A stretch of 64,000 nt of DNA from Aquimarina longa SW024 (GTDB lineage Bacteria; Bacteroidota; Bacteroidia; Flavobacteriales; Flavobacteriaceae), in assembly GCF_001401755.1 (NCBI RefSeq), contig NZ_AVQK01000024.1:1-64000 (forward strand), read 5' to 3'. The number at the start of each line of letters is the position of its first letter. Position 1 is the stretch's first letter. The position numbers were made by a program, and so were the translations under genes. Below are positions 31,263-40,078 of this stretch, one piece after another. The notes below the pieces were generated by a model that was given only the letters and a program-made list of their open reading frames with translations, was not told the DNA's origin and made no database searches.

Positions 31263-31875
31263 GTTCACTAGCTAAACACTTCGTCTAAAAGACCCATCAG
31301 AAGGTCTCTGAGGTCTTCTGATGAGGTTCTGTCATTAAAATTTGGATAATGATTGTTAAACGTTTAGCCTCGGTTAGCCCCTTGTAGGAATATTATTAAA
31401 TCTTTTTTAGGCTAACTAGAATATTTGCTTGAACACAACATTTAATGTTGACCCTAAATTCATTTCTTACGCTTACTTCTTATCATATTTAGAAATTATA
31501 AAATGTTAAAGTTGTACGACTTTAAATCTATTTATTTTTTAATAATAGTCTGTTTTTTAGATAAAATTTACTGATAATTTTTAACCAAAATTTTACTCTT
31601 TACCTATTGATAGTCAGAGGTAAACTCTATTGTTTGTCTTATTTATGAGGTAGGTGATAAAATTAGTAATCTCTGAGATATACTAAGTAGAGTTAAGAAT
31701 ATGATCAGTCTATAACAAGAAAAAAAATAGGGAATTCTTAACTATAACTGTTGTATTATCGAATCATTTTATGAACTAAGCACTAGGTTTATATGAAGAG
31801 TATCTTTTTTTGATCTGTACTTCGTTTTTAGGTATAAAAAGACAATATTTTATAAATTAAGATTTCAATAAAAAT

Positions 31876-32667
31876 ATGAAGAAGAACTATTTTATTTTAG
31901 TTATTATTATAACGAGTATGTCAAAACTCTGCGCACAAAAAACGAAATATTTTTTTGCAGGTGTAGGCGGTAGTTTAACTACTTTTCAAGACACTAAATA
32001 TTCTGATGTAAGATATAATGGATTAGGAAGAATAATTGAACTGGGATACCAAAGAGAAACTCTAAAATCATTGTACGGGATTAATTTAGAATTAGTGCAA
32101 TCAAAAGAAAAACCTTCTACTCATAATGCTACAATAGTAAAAACTACTAATGCTAAGTTACAAGCTAAATATTTATATGGTATCAAAGAAAACTTCTTTG
32201 TTGGATTGACTTGGGATGCTTTGAATGTGTATAAAAAAAGATTTAAAGGTTTAGATAATGGTAATATTTATATTATTAATGGAGGGAGTGTATGGCTTTC
32301 GAGTATTTATGATTATAAAAAGATTCGTATTGGATTGGATATAGGGTTAGCATCTTATTTTACAGAAGGAACAGGATTTAGTTATTCAGCACCGCAAGAT
32401 TTATTAGAAGAAGGAGAATTTAATTACCAAAATGAAGCATTAAATAATCTTATGTCTTCTAGGTATCATAAACTACAAACCATTCCTAAACATTTAGAAA
32501 TTCGAACAAGTATTCGCTATCAATTTCTTAAAAGATTTTCTATTGCTTATAAATGGCATTTTAGAAAATTTTCAGAAGTTAAAAATTATCCTGTTACTTA
32601 TGGGATTCATTCCATCTCTCTGAGATATAACCTGTATTACCGTGTAAAAACAAAGAAAGGTGAATAA
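31876..32667 (+). CDS. Outer-membrane beta-barrel-like protein of unknown function
   Basis: The 263-residue protein has a signal peptide cleaved after KLCAQ. The rest alternates polar and hydrophobic residues with many Tyr, Phe and Gly and ends in strands such as GIHSISLRYNLYY, typical of an outer-membrane barrel of about 8-10 strands. The sequence includes FFAGVGGSLTTFQD, LYGINLELVQSKE and NFFVGLTWDALNVY. No family is recognised. It is followed almost without gap by the S41 peptidase lipoprotein gene (start 19 bases after this stop), so the two are probably one operon. Confidence 0.7.
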   Translation: MKKNYFILVIIITSMSKLCAQKTKYFFAGVGGSLTTFQDTKYSDVRYNGLGRIIELGYQRETLKSLYGINLELVQSKEKPSTHNATIVKTTNAKLQAKYLYGIKENFFVGLTWDALNVYKKRFKGLDNGNIYIINGGSVWLSSIYDYKKIRIGLDIGLASYFTEGTGFSYSAPQDLLEEGEFNYQNEALNNLMSSRYHKLQTIPKHLEIRTSIRYQFLKRFSIAYKWHFRKFSEVKNYPVTYGIHSISLRYNLYYRVKTKKGE

Positions 32668-32686
32668 CAAGAAAAAAAAAGGTATA

Positions 32687-33736
32687 ATGAAACAATTGAA
32701 AATAAGTATATTAGTGTTCTTGGTGTTATTTTGTTCTTGCGAAAAAACACTAATGGAACCAAATCCAGAAACAAATGCCTTAGCGATATTTGATGAATAT
32801 TCAACTTTAGTAAAAGAAAAGTATGGGATGCTAGCATATAAAAATGTAGATATAAATGCTTTGACAAATGCTCTCAGAAAAAAAATTAATGAATCGACCA
32901 GTAAACAAGAACTTTTTAAAACACTAGGAACGATTACTGAAAGTTTACGAGATGGACATTCTATTATAATAGAAGATAAGTCAGATAAGAATAGTATGTA
33001 TACTGGGTTTTCTCCTATGGAAGGATATCCTAAGAGTATAGATATTGTTAATATTTTATTGCCTCATTATATTGGTAAAGAAATTAACCCAGGGATAAAA
33101 GTATTGGGAAGAAATTTAATAAGAGGTAGAGCAATTTGGGGTACTATTCCATCAAACAATAAGATTGGGTATTTAAGAATCCCTTCTTGGGCTGTAGCGA
33201 TTTCTGATGATGAAATAGAACGAATATTCAAAGATTTAAAAAATACTAAAGGTCTTATTTTTGATATGCGACTTAATTCTGGAGGAGATCCGGCTCTAGC
33301 AACAAAATTTGCATCATATTTTATAGATAAACCGATATATACTGGGTATGAAAGATTTAAAATAGGACCAGGTCCAAACGATTTTTCTAATAGTGAGGTT
33401 ACATTAAAACCATCTGGTAGTAAAAATAATTATTTAAAACCAGTGATGGTTTTAACAGATAGATATGTATATAGTGCTTCTACGACTTTTTTATATTCAT
33501 TAGTTCCTAACAAAAGAATAAAAACTGTAGGGCAAAAGACGGGAGGAGGTAGTGGATCAGTCATAGATGGTTATTTAGCAAATGGATGGTATTGGAGTTT
33601 ATCAGTTAGTGAATTTATTGATGCACAAGGAAGACATCTAGACGATGGAGTAGATCCTGATATTCCTGTAAAATTAAATTTAGAAGATACCACAAAAGAT
33701 GAAGTTATTGAAAGAGCAATAATAGAGCTACAATAG
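32687..33736 (+). CDS. S41 family peptidase lipoprotein (tail-specific protease type)
   Basis: The ATG at 32687 gives a proper lipoprotein signal (LKISILVFLVLFCSC). An upstream GTG at 32660 overlapping the previous gene would bury it and is rejected. In the 349-residue protein, an N-terminal helical cap (about 25-110) precedes the S41 fold: IGYLRIPSW, LIFDMRLNSGGDP, then VMVLTDRYVYSASTTF with the likely nucleophile Ser, and VGQKTGGGSG holding the likely partner Lys. No PDZ domain was evident. It is a periplasm- or surface-facing lipoprotein, substrate unknown. It ends in a hairpin terminator at 33771-33819. Confidence 0.88.
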   Translation: MKQLKISILVFLVLFCSCEKTLMEPNPETNALAIFDEYSTLVKEKYGMLAYKNVDINALTNALRKKINESTSKQELFKTLGTITESLRDGHSIIIEDKSDKNSMYTGFSPMEGYPKSIDIVNILLPHYIGKEINPGIKVLGRNLIRGRAIWGTIPSNNKIGYLRIPSWAVAISDDEIERIFKDLKNTKGLIFDMRLNSGGDPALATKFASYFIDKPIYTGYERFKIGPGPNDFSNSEVTLKPSGSKNNYLKPVMVLTDRYVYSASTTFLYSLVPNKRIKTVGQKTGGGSGSVIDGYLANGWYWSLSVSEFIDAQGRHLDDGVDPDIPVKLNLEDTTKDEVIERAIIELQ

Positions 33737-33770
33737 ACTAATTAGTGTATTATTTAATGAGTCAAAAAGA

Positions 33771-33819
33771 CAATACCAATTCTATTATAAAAATATGATA
33801 GAATTGGTATTGTTGTTTT
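33771..33819 (+). terminator. Terminator of the S41 peptidase gene
   Basis: Fifteen-base perfect arms (CAATACCAATTCTAT and complement) around a 12-base AT-rich loop, followed by TTGTTTT. Confidence 0.8.
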
Positions 33820-33972
33820 ATATTGAATATTTAAAGAAATGCTAAACTCTTTTTATGTATTTTTATCATGATATTAATTGTTTTTTAACCAACTGAATGT
33901 TCTGTCGTATAGCTCAATACATATTAAATGAATAGTTGTAGTTTATAATAAACTAAAAAAAAAACAAATAAA

Positions 33973-34317
33973 ATGGACGGGAAAGATAAAGCTACGTGGA
34001 GTGAAAAATTAGAGCTATATGATCAATTAGTAAATAAATGTAAAAGATTTAAGAGAAAAGGAAAAACAATGCCATATACCTCTGCAAATGGATATATGTT
34101 TTCTCTTCTAAATAAAAATGGAGAATTAGGAATACGATTTGCTAAAGAAATTCAGAAAAAGTATATTGAAGAATTTAACGCTACATTATTTAAATCTTAT
34201 AATGCAGTAATGAAAGGATATGTTTTAATCCCAGAAAAAATGTTTGAAGATTTAGAGCAACTATCTATATACTTAAATGAAAGTTATGATTATGTAATGT
34301 CTCTTAAACCAAAGTAA
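33973..34317 (+). CDS. Small TfoX/Sxy-like conserved protein
   Basis: The 114-residue cytoplasmic protein has the pattern KTMPYTSANGYMFSLLNKNGELGIRF, YNAVMKGYVLIPEKM and a closing YDYVMSLKPK. It resembles the small TfoX-N/YjbR-like proteins that are widespread in Flavobacteriia, often annotated TfoX/Sxy family or hypothetical. It lacks the C-terminal TfoX domain, so a competence role should not be assumed. It lies 9 bases before an unknown secreted protein gene on the same strand. Its AT-rich leader (33820-33972) shows nothing clear. Confidence 0.6.
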   Translation: MDGKDKATWSEKLELYDQLVNKCKRFKRKGKTMPYTSANGYMFSLLNKNGELGIRFAKEIQKKYIEEFNATLFKSYNAVMKGYVLIPEKMFEDLEQLSIYLNESYDYVMSLKPK

Positions 34318-34326
34318 TAATCTAAA

Positions 34327-34986
34327 ATGAATATAAAGTTTTGTACAGTTTTTATTCTGATTTTAATAAGTTTATCTTTTACATTAAAAAATGAAAGGAT
34401 AGAAAAATTAAAACCAATTAAGATTAAGTGGGTTAATAATTTGGAAGGAGATTTTTCATTTAAAGAGAGTTGGAGTTATCAAGAAGGGGTGTATAAAAAC
34501 CAGTATGGACAATTGAGTTGTGATGGAATATGTCCGATAGAGATAGATTTAATGATAGATCAGAATGGAAAAATATATAAAGATTCTCTTGAAGCATTTT
34601 ATAAAATTATAGATACGACTCATATTCCATATTCATTGAAATCAGAGAATAGGATGTATGAATATTCTGGAACTAATTTTATTAGTTTTACAAAGTCATC
34701 AGTAGGGGAGATAAAGGGAAGATCAGCTAATAATGTTTCGACTCATAGTAGTTTGCATATAGAAATAACAAATGATTTTTGTGTAGTGTGGGTTGATTTT
34801 AATAGTATACGAGATTTAGGAGAGCATATTTTTCCATTAGAAGAAGGAGTAATTGTGATTGATAAGAAATTATTTGATGAAGGGATTGTAAAGGCAGTTT
34901 TTGATTTTAAGTTTAAAAATAATTTAGATGCTAAAGAAGAACTCTTTTGGAAAGGAAAAATTTATAGCATGATTAAGAATGAATAG
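34327..34986 (+). CDS. Secreted protein of unknown function
   Basis: The 219-residue protein has an N-terminal hydrophobic signal (MNIKFCTVFILILISLSF) without a lipobox cysteine. The body is predicted mainly beta, with WSYQEGVYKNQYGQLSCDG, then CPIEIDLMIDQNGKIYKDS, then SSLHIEITNDFCVVWVDFNS and an acidic/lysine-rich end. Two cysteines in CDGIC are four positions apart and could form a disulfide. No family was recognised. It starts 9 bases after the TfoX-like gene and ends 29 bases before the Crp-type regulator gene, so the three may be co-transcribed. Confidence 0.6.
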   Translation: MNIKFCTVFILILISLSFTLKNERIEKLKPIKIKWVNNLEGDFSFKESWSYQEGVYKNQYGQLSCDGICPIEIDLMIDQNGKIYKDSLEAFYKIIDTTHIPYSLKSENRMYEYSGTNFISFTKSSVGEIKGRSANNVSTHSSLHIEITNDFCVVWVDFNSIRDLGEHIFPLEEGVIVIDKKLFDEGIVKAVFDFKFKNNLDAKEELFWKGKIYSMIKNE

Positions 34987-35015
34987 AGAGTATTGTCATA
35001 AACTTAGTATAGTAT

Positions 35016-35594
35016 ATGAAAAGTGAATTATTAGAGTTTCTTTTAAGTTTTCCTTCATTAAAAGAAGAAGAAGCAAAAGAAATTGCAGAAATTATTACTG
35101 TACGCACTTTTAAAAAAGGAACAGTTCTGCTTAAAGAAGGACAGATTGATGATAAATGTTATTTTGTTTTAAAGGGGTGTATAAGACGTTATTCTATAAT
35201 AGATGGAGAAGAAAAAACAACTTCTTTTTTTACAGAAAAACAAGCAGTAATATCTATTACAACATACACCAAACAACTGCCGTCTAATCATTATTTATGT
35301 TGTATAGAAGACTCTATAGTGATAGAAAGTAACTATGAAGAAGAGCAAGGAATGTATCAGGAATATCCAAAATTAGAAGCAATTACACGTACTATGATGG
35401 AGCAGAACTATAGTAAAACCCAAGAAAATTTTGAATCATTTATTATTTCTTCTCCAGAAAAACGATATATTAATTTGTTAAAAAATCGTTCAGAATTATT
35501 AAATCGAGTTCCACAGCATCAAATAGCAAGTTATTTAGGGATGGCACCAGAGTCATTAAGTAGAATTAGGAAAAGAATTTTTTCAAAAAAATAA
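35016..35594 (+). CDS. Crp/Fnr family transcriptional regulator
   Basis: The 192-residue protein has an N-terminal cyclic-nucleotide-binding-like beta roll (FKKGTVLLKEGQIDDKCYFVLKGCIRRYSII) and a dimer helix near 115-140. A short C-terminal winged helix has HQIASYLGMAPESLSRIRKRI as recognition helix. The usual cAMP-contact residues of Crp are absent, as in most Bacteroidota members of this group, and there are no Fnr-type iron-sulfur cysteines, so the signal is unknown. It is last in a possible run of three genes and converges on dnaN at a shared terminator. Confidence 0.9.
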   Translation: MKSELLEFLLSFPSLKEEEAKEIAEIITVRTFKKGTVLLKEGQIDDKCYFVLKGCIRRYSIIDGEEKTTSFFTEKQAVISITTYTKQLPSNHYLCCIEDSIVIESNYEEEQGMYQEYPKLEAITRTMMEQNYSKTQENFESFIISSPEKRYINLLKNRSELLNRVPQHQIASYLGMAPESLSRIRKRIFSKK

Positions 35595-35634
35595 TTAGTA
35601 CACATTTAGTTTATTTATCTAAGTTAATTAAACC

Positions 35635-35670
35635 AAGAATCCAACCATATGCACATATGATTGGATTCTT
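35635..35670. terminator. Bidirectional hairpin between the Crp-type gene and dnaN
   Basis: AAGAATCCAACCATATG and CATATGATTGGATTCTT pair with one mismatch around CA. It lies between convergent genes. T-runs are weak on both sides, so termination is inferred from position. Confidence 0.6.
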
Positions 35671-35694
35671 AAATAAAAATATATTCTGTTATAA

Positions 35695-36813
35695 TTAGCT
35701 ATTTAACATTACAGGCATCACTAGCATAGTTACATGTTCCCCTTCATCTAATCCATCAGTAGGAGTAAGAATCCCTGCTCTATTAGGTAATGACATTTCT
35801 AGCTGTACTTCATCAGCATTAAGATTTCCTAACATTTCACTTAAGAATCGGGAGTTAAACCCAATTTGCATATCATCACCTTGGTAATCACATGTTAATC
35901 GCTCTTCAGCCTTGTTAGAATAATCAATATCTTCTGCTGATATGTTTAATTCAGCCCCTGCAATCTTTAATCGTATTTGATGTGTTGTTTTGTTAGAGAA
36001 AATAGAAACCCTACGTACAGAGTTTAAAAATTGTGTGCGGGTTATCGTTAATTTATTAGGGTTTTCTTTTGGGATTACGGCTTCATAATTAGGATATTTA
36101 CCATCAATTAATCTACAGATTAATTGGGTGTCATCAAAAGAAAATTTAGCATTAGCTTCATTATATTCAATTAATACTTCGCTGTCACTTCCTGCCAAAA
36201 TCCCTTTTAATAAGTTTAATGGCTTTTTAGGCATAATGAACTCAGCTGATTGAGAGGCTTTGATATCTTCTCTTGTATATTTAACAAGTTTATGAGCATC
36301 TGTTGCTACAAATGTTAAACTTTCTGTAGAGAATTGAAAAAATACACCGCTCATTACAGGTCTTAGATCATCATTACCAGTGGCAAAAATAGTTTTACTT
36401 ACAGCAGTAGCCAGAACATCACCTAATATATTAGTAGCACTCGGATCTTCTAATTCTACAGCTTTAGGAAATTCTTCTCCATTAGCATATGCTAGAGCAT
36501 ATTTACCATGATTAGAACTAATTTCTATTGTGTTGTTATCTGCTGCAACAAAAGTTAAAGGTTGTTCAGGGAAAGTTTTAAGGGTTTCTAGTAATAATTT
36601 AGCTGGTACTGCAATAGTCCCTTGGTCAGAAGATTCAACTTCTAGTTTTGCCGACATGGTTGTCTCAAGGTCAGAAGCAGAAACAGTCAATGTATTATGG
36701 TCTAGTTCGAATAAAAAATTGTCTAAAATGGGTAAAGTATTACTATTACTAATTACCCCTCCTAATACTTGTAATTGCTTAAGTAAATAAGAACTGGATA
36801 CTATAAACTTCAT
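35695..36813 (-). CDS. dnaN: DNA polymerase III beta subunit (sliding clamp)
   Basis: The 372-residue protein begins at MKFIVSSSYLL (36813). The frame is open for 14 more codons, but those residues do not match the family. The three repeated clamp domains are visible: an N-terminal GGVISNSNTLPILDNFLFE, a middle TGNDDLRPVMSGVFFQF with FVATDAHKLVKY, and a C-terminal KLTITRTQFLNSVRRVSIFSNK region ending MLVMPVMLNS (written in parts). The ring tethers polymerases and repair factors to DNA. It is not next to dnaA or recF here, as is common in Bacteroidota. The upstream 36830-36910 region has a TATATTAGT/ACTAATATA inverted repeat. Confidence 0.97.
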   Translation of the reverse strand: MKFIVSSSYLLKQLQVLGGVISNSNTLPILDNFLFELDHNTLTVSASDLETTMSAKLEVESSDQGTIAVPAKLLLETLKTFPEQPLTFVAADNNTIEISSNHGKYALAYANGEEFPKAVELEDPSATNILGDVLATAVSKTIFATGNDDLRPVMSGVFFQFSTESLTFVATDAHKLVKYTREDIKASQSAEFIMPKKPLNLLKGILAGSDSEVLIEYNEANAKFSFDDTQLICRLIDGKYPNYEAVIPKENPNKLTITRTQFLNSVRRVSIFSNKTTHQIRLKIAGAELNISAEDIDYSNKAEERLTCDYQGDDMQIGFNSRFLSEMLGNLNADEVQLEMSLPNRAGILTPTDGLDEGEHVTMLVMPVMLNS

Positions 36814-37034
36814 CTGTTTTTCTTTATTGTTTTTTAGTTGTGATATAGGGTTCACCGTAATATATTAGTGTTGATTCTAATCGTACTATAACGGCTCGTT
36901 GACTAATATATGTTTAATTAATTAGGTACAGTTTTACGCAAATATAATTGTAATCTACGTGGATTTTGTTATGTAGAAAACCTTAGTTATTAACAAAGCA
37001 GAAGGAGTTATTGACTATTTTAATAATTCACTTT

Positions 37035-37610
37035 TTAATTAGGATTTCTCTTTATAAGCTTGTCTGTATAATGTGCTTTATGTTTTGGAGTAGAAAAACG
37101 TTTTTTATTATAAGCAGATGATTCTCCTTTAGGAATAGACAGGCTTTGCCATTCTTTACCAGAAATCATTTTTCCAACATATACGATTTGTCCAATATGA
37201 TAAGAGTAATGTGCTAACTGTCTATTAATAGCTTCTGTAATACTATGTTCGATATTACGAATATAAATGGGGTGATTAAAATTGTCTTTAGTGATACTCT
37301 CCAAGGCTTCAAAAAGACAGTCCCAACCATCATTCCATTTGGCAAGGAGTTCTTCTTTAGTTGTAATATCATTTTCAAACTCGGCATCTCGTTTTCGCCA
37401 TTCTTTTTCTCCATCAGTAGTTAAGAAATTGGTCCATCGAGATTTCATATTTCCCCAGAGATGTTTTACAATAATTGCTATATTGTTACTGTCTTCAGTA
37501 TATTGCCAAAAAAGTTTGTCATCAGGGAGCTGAGCTATTGTTTTATCTCCTAAAGATTTATAATACTTAAACTGTTTTTGTATTCCTTCTATATATTCAA
37601 GAGAGTTCAT
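37035..37610 (-). CDS. DinB-superfamily protein (DUF1572)
   Basis: The 191-residue four-helix-bundle protein has a DUF1572/DinB-like pattern: LEYIEGIQKQFKYYKSLGDKT, IAIIVKHLWGNMKSRWTNFL, TDGEKEWRKRD and INRQLAHYSYHIGQIVYVGKM. The histidines in KHLWG and in AHYSYHIGQ are the positions that bind a metal in this superfamily. The family includes thiol-dependent transferases in Bacillus-type bacteria, but the activity of this branch is unknown. It is a single gene between dnaN and the ABC importer genes. Confidence 0.88.
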   Translation of the reverse strand: MNSLEYIEGIQKQFKYYKSLGDKTIAQLPDDKLFWQYTEDSNNIAIIVKHLWGNMKSRWTNFLTTDGEKEWRKRDAEFENDITTKEELLAKWNDGWDCLFEALESITKDNFNHPIYIRNIEHSITEAINRQLAHYSYHIGQIVYVGKMISGKEWQSLSIPKGESSAYNKKRFSTPKHKAHYTDKLIKRNPN

Positions 37611-37729
37611 TTAATAAATATTTTTGTCCTAAAGATAAGATTTTAAACTATAATGACTTTATATAACAAAGACTGTTAACAATTATTATTTCTGTAGATG
37701 ATTGAACGTAGTATTCTTAATTGAAGAGA

Positions 37730-38761
37730 TTAAAATATCATTTTTCGTTTTCGAATTAATAACCATATCACTACGGGTGCACCAATTAATGATGTTATGG
37801 CATTAATAGGAAGTGTATATTCACTAGTAGGTAATTGTGCAATACTATCACATAGTAACATGATAATACTTCCTAGTAGTACTACTGCAGGAATTAAAGT
37901 TCTATGATCAGAAGTATGAAACAATTGTCTGGTTAGATGTGGAACAGCCAATCCAATAAAAGCAATAGGTCCAGCAAATGCAGTACTGCTGCCAGCTAAT
38001 AAGCCCGTAGCAATAATAATAAGGAATCGACTTTTTTTGATATGTAATCCAAGACTTCTGGCATAGTTTTCTCCTAAAAGTAATGTGTTAAGAGGTTTTA
38101 TAGCTAAAACAGCAAGTATGATTCCTAATAGAGAAATACCCAAAAATAAAAATACTTCATTCCATGATAAATTTCCTAGGCTTCCAAAACCCCAGAATAT
38201 ATATTTTTGTAATTGAAATGCAGGAGCAAAATAGGAGAGCACACTTACAATAGCTGTTGTAATGCTTCCAAACATAAGACCAATGATTAGTATTGCCATA
38301 GTATCTCTTACTTTAGCAGAGACAAGCATTACCATAAAAAGTACTAATATACTGCCTAAACTAGCACCAATAATTAGCCCCCATTTTGAAACTAGAAAAG
38401 AAGAAATTGCTACTCCAGTGAATGTACTTCCTAAAATTAGTATAGCTACCCCAAGGCTTGCTCCAGAGCTTATACCTAATACAAAAGGTCCTGCGAGAGG
38501 GTTTTTAAATAGTGTTTGCATTAATAGCCCAGATACACCAAGTCCACTACCTACAATAATAGCAGTTATAGCTTTTGGTAGTCTATAGTTTATGATAATA
38601 TGCTTCCATGATTCTTTTTCTACAGTGTTACCTATTAAACTACTCAATGTATCGATCCACGGAATGTATACTGACCCTAGACTGATATTTATAATAAAAC
38701 AAATAAGCAATATTAGGGTGATCCCAATAAAAATATGTTTATATGATTTGTCTGGAATCAA
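37730..38761 (-). CDS. FecCD-type ABC importer permease (siderophore/heme/cobalamin class)
   Basis: The 343-residue protein has about ten membrane helices. The family motifs are INYRLPKAITAIIVGSGLGVSGLLMQTLFKNPLAGP (split near residues 58-93), GISSGASLGVA, and AFAGPIAFIGLAVPHLTRQL. The start is a TTG that directly follows the TAA stop of the binding-protein gene, in the same frame. No ATG exists before the first helix, and the TTG gives the normal family length. Translation is therefore likely coupled to the upstream gene. No ABC ATPase gene is adjacent: the next gene downstream is a DinB-like protein. The pair probably uses an ATPase encoded elsewhere. The substrate is unknown. Confidence 0.92.
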   Translation of the reverse strand: MIPDKSYKHIFIGITLILLICFIINISLGSVYIPWIDTLSSLIGNTVEKESWKHIIINYRLPKAITAIIVGSGLGVSGLLMQTLFKNPLAGPFVLGISSGASLGVAILILGSTFTGVAISSFLVSKWGLIIGASLGSILVLFMVMLVSAKVRDTMAILIIGLMFGSITTAIVSVLSYFAPAFQLQKYIFWGFGSLGNLSWNEVFLFLGISLLGIILAVLAIKPLNTLLLGENYARSLGLHIKKSRFLIIIATGLLAGSSTAFAGPIAFIGLAVPHLTRQLFHTSDHRTLIPAVVLLGSIIMLLCDSIAQLPTSEYTLPINAITSLIGAPVVIWLLIRKRKMIF

Positions 38762-39907
38762 TTAGTTTAGTTTTTCAAAAAAATAAGGTTCATAATTAGT
38801 TAATAGTTCTGGATGGGCAATTTTTATGATATCTTTTAAAATTAAATCAGGTCGCATAGGACCTAGTTCATAATATAGTAAGCCTCCTTTAGCACCTATT
38901 TTTAATGTTGAAGAATATACGGCTTTATTTTTAAAAGCATTAAATAAAATATACCTATGATTTTTTTCTTTGAGTTGATTTAATGAAGTAGCATTCCCTG
39001 ATCCTATCCATAAATCTGCATTTTGAGCTTTTTCTAATACATTTTCAAAATTTAGAGAAAGGCTTCCTGTTTTTTTGTTAGTTGCCCATAAGTATTTTGT
39101 GTTAGCATCTTTTAAAAACTGAGCGATAAAACTATTTCCCCCAGGAACATACCATGTATCTTTAAACATGCTACCAGATAAGACAGTAGGAGAAGAGGTT
39201 CTGTTTTTTGCTAAAGCAGAAGCCTTCTTATACTCTTGTTTAATTTTCTTAAAAATTTCAGAAGCCTCTGTCTCTTTACCAAAGAATGCAGCAATAAATT
39301 TTATCCATTCTGCTCTACCTAATGGATGCTTTTCCATCCACGAACCATTCATTACCACAGGAATCCCCATTTTCTGTATCAGATCATAAGCTTTGGTGTC
39401 ACCTGTAGAAGAAAAACCGATAATCAATTCGGGAGAAAGATCGAGAACTACCTCAGTATTTAAATTAAACTCTTTGCCTAATTCCTTAATCGTACCATTC
39501 TCTATCAAAGTACGCGTCTTTTTTGAAGAAATATAATTTGTATGTGGGAACCCAACTAATTTTTTTTCTAAATTCATGTATTCTAGCATAGGAATATCTG
39601 TGGTAGACGTCACAACAACTCTTTCTATTGGTATTTCAATAAATACTGCTTTGGGGAATTCCAAAGGTTTCTTTGTTCCTTTAGGGTATATTATATAAGT
39701 AAATTCTTCTTTCGTATCGGGCCATGGAGTAGTAACCTTAATTTCTTTATAGCCTTCTTTATGATTTTTAATAGTGAAACCAGATGCATACTCAATCTCT
39801 TGAGGAGTCATACTGACTGTTGTTGTAGGTGGATTTATATCCTTTGTCGTCTTTTTACAAGAAATACTTAGAAATAATATTATAGAAAAGAAAAGGGGGT
39901 AACGCAT
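38762..39907 (-). CDS. ABC importer substrate-binding lipoprotein (helical-backbone metal-receptor class)
   Basis: The 381-residue protein has a lipoprotein signal (FLSISCKK). It is a cluster A-II/III binding protein of the BtuF/FepB type: IERVVVTSTTDIPMLEYMNLEKKLVGF, then ELIIGFSSTGDTKAYDLIQKMGIPVVMNG, then KNKAVYSSTLKIGAKGG with a tail YYELGPMRPDLILKDIIKIAHPEL. It captures a chelated metal or cobalamin-like ligand and hands it to the permease encoded next, with only the TAA codon between the two reading frames. The minus-strand pair lies between alanine dehydrogenase and DinB-like genes. Confidence 0.91.
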   Translation of the reverse strand: MRYPLFFSIILFLSISCKKTTKDINPPTTTVSMTPQEIEYASGFTIKNHKEGYKEIKVTTPWPDTKEEFTYIIYPKGTKKPLEFPKAVFIEIPIERVVVTSTTDIPMLEYMNLEKKLVGFPHTNYISSKKTRTLIENGTIKELGKEFNLNTEVVLDLSPELIIGFSSTGDTKAYDLIQKMGIPVVMNGSWMEKHPLGRAEWIKFIAAFFGKETEASEIFKKIKQEYKKASALAKNRTSSPTVLSGSMFKDTWYVPGGNSFIAQFLKDANTKYLWATNKKTGSLSLNFENVLEKAQNADLWIGSGNATSLNQLKEKNHRYILFNAFKNKAVYSSTLKIGAKGGLLYYELGPMRPDLILKDIIKIAHPELLTNYEPYFFEKLN

Positions 39908-39988
39908 ATAAAAACATTTTTGTAAAAATAGTAAATCAAACTAAGTTTATAGTAGCGTTAATCCATTTTATAGTATATCAGATAACCT

Positions 39989-40020
39989 CAAATGAATAAC
40001 CATTTTGGCTAATTCATTTG
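39989..40020. terminator. Hairpin between the alanine dehydrogenase and importer genes
   Basis: CAAATGAAT and ATTCATTTG form 9-base arms around 14 bases. It lies downstream of alanine dehydrogenase on the minus strand, with no strong T-run. It is a possible terminator only. Confidence 0.4.
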
Positions 40021-40078
40021 GGATTATTGATTGTAGTTTTGTTCTGTATATTAGTATGTGTTTTTAAAGATTTATTTT

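Larger units (their letters stand above)
31024..31875. other. Gene-free interval rich in inverted and direct repeats
   Basis: This interval holds a terminator (31053-31090), a long perfect palindrome (31209-31262), a 9-bp-arm hairpin (31295-31323) and a direct repeat GGTTAAAAATTTA at 31186-31198 and 31207-31219. TTTAACTCT also recurs at 31153 and inside the palindrome. No reading frame of note. Confidence 0.6.

Noticed and set aside
38762..39907. A true fusion gene with an erroneous stop
   Set aside because: The lipoprotein has a normal C-terminal helix before the TAA and the permease has normal length after it, so two proteins are more likely. Kept as a finding only because of the unusual junction.
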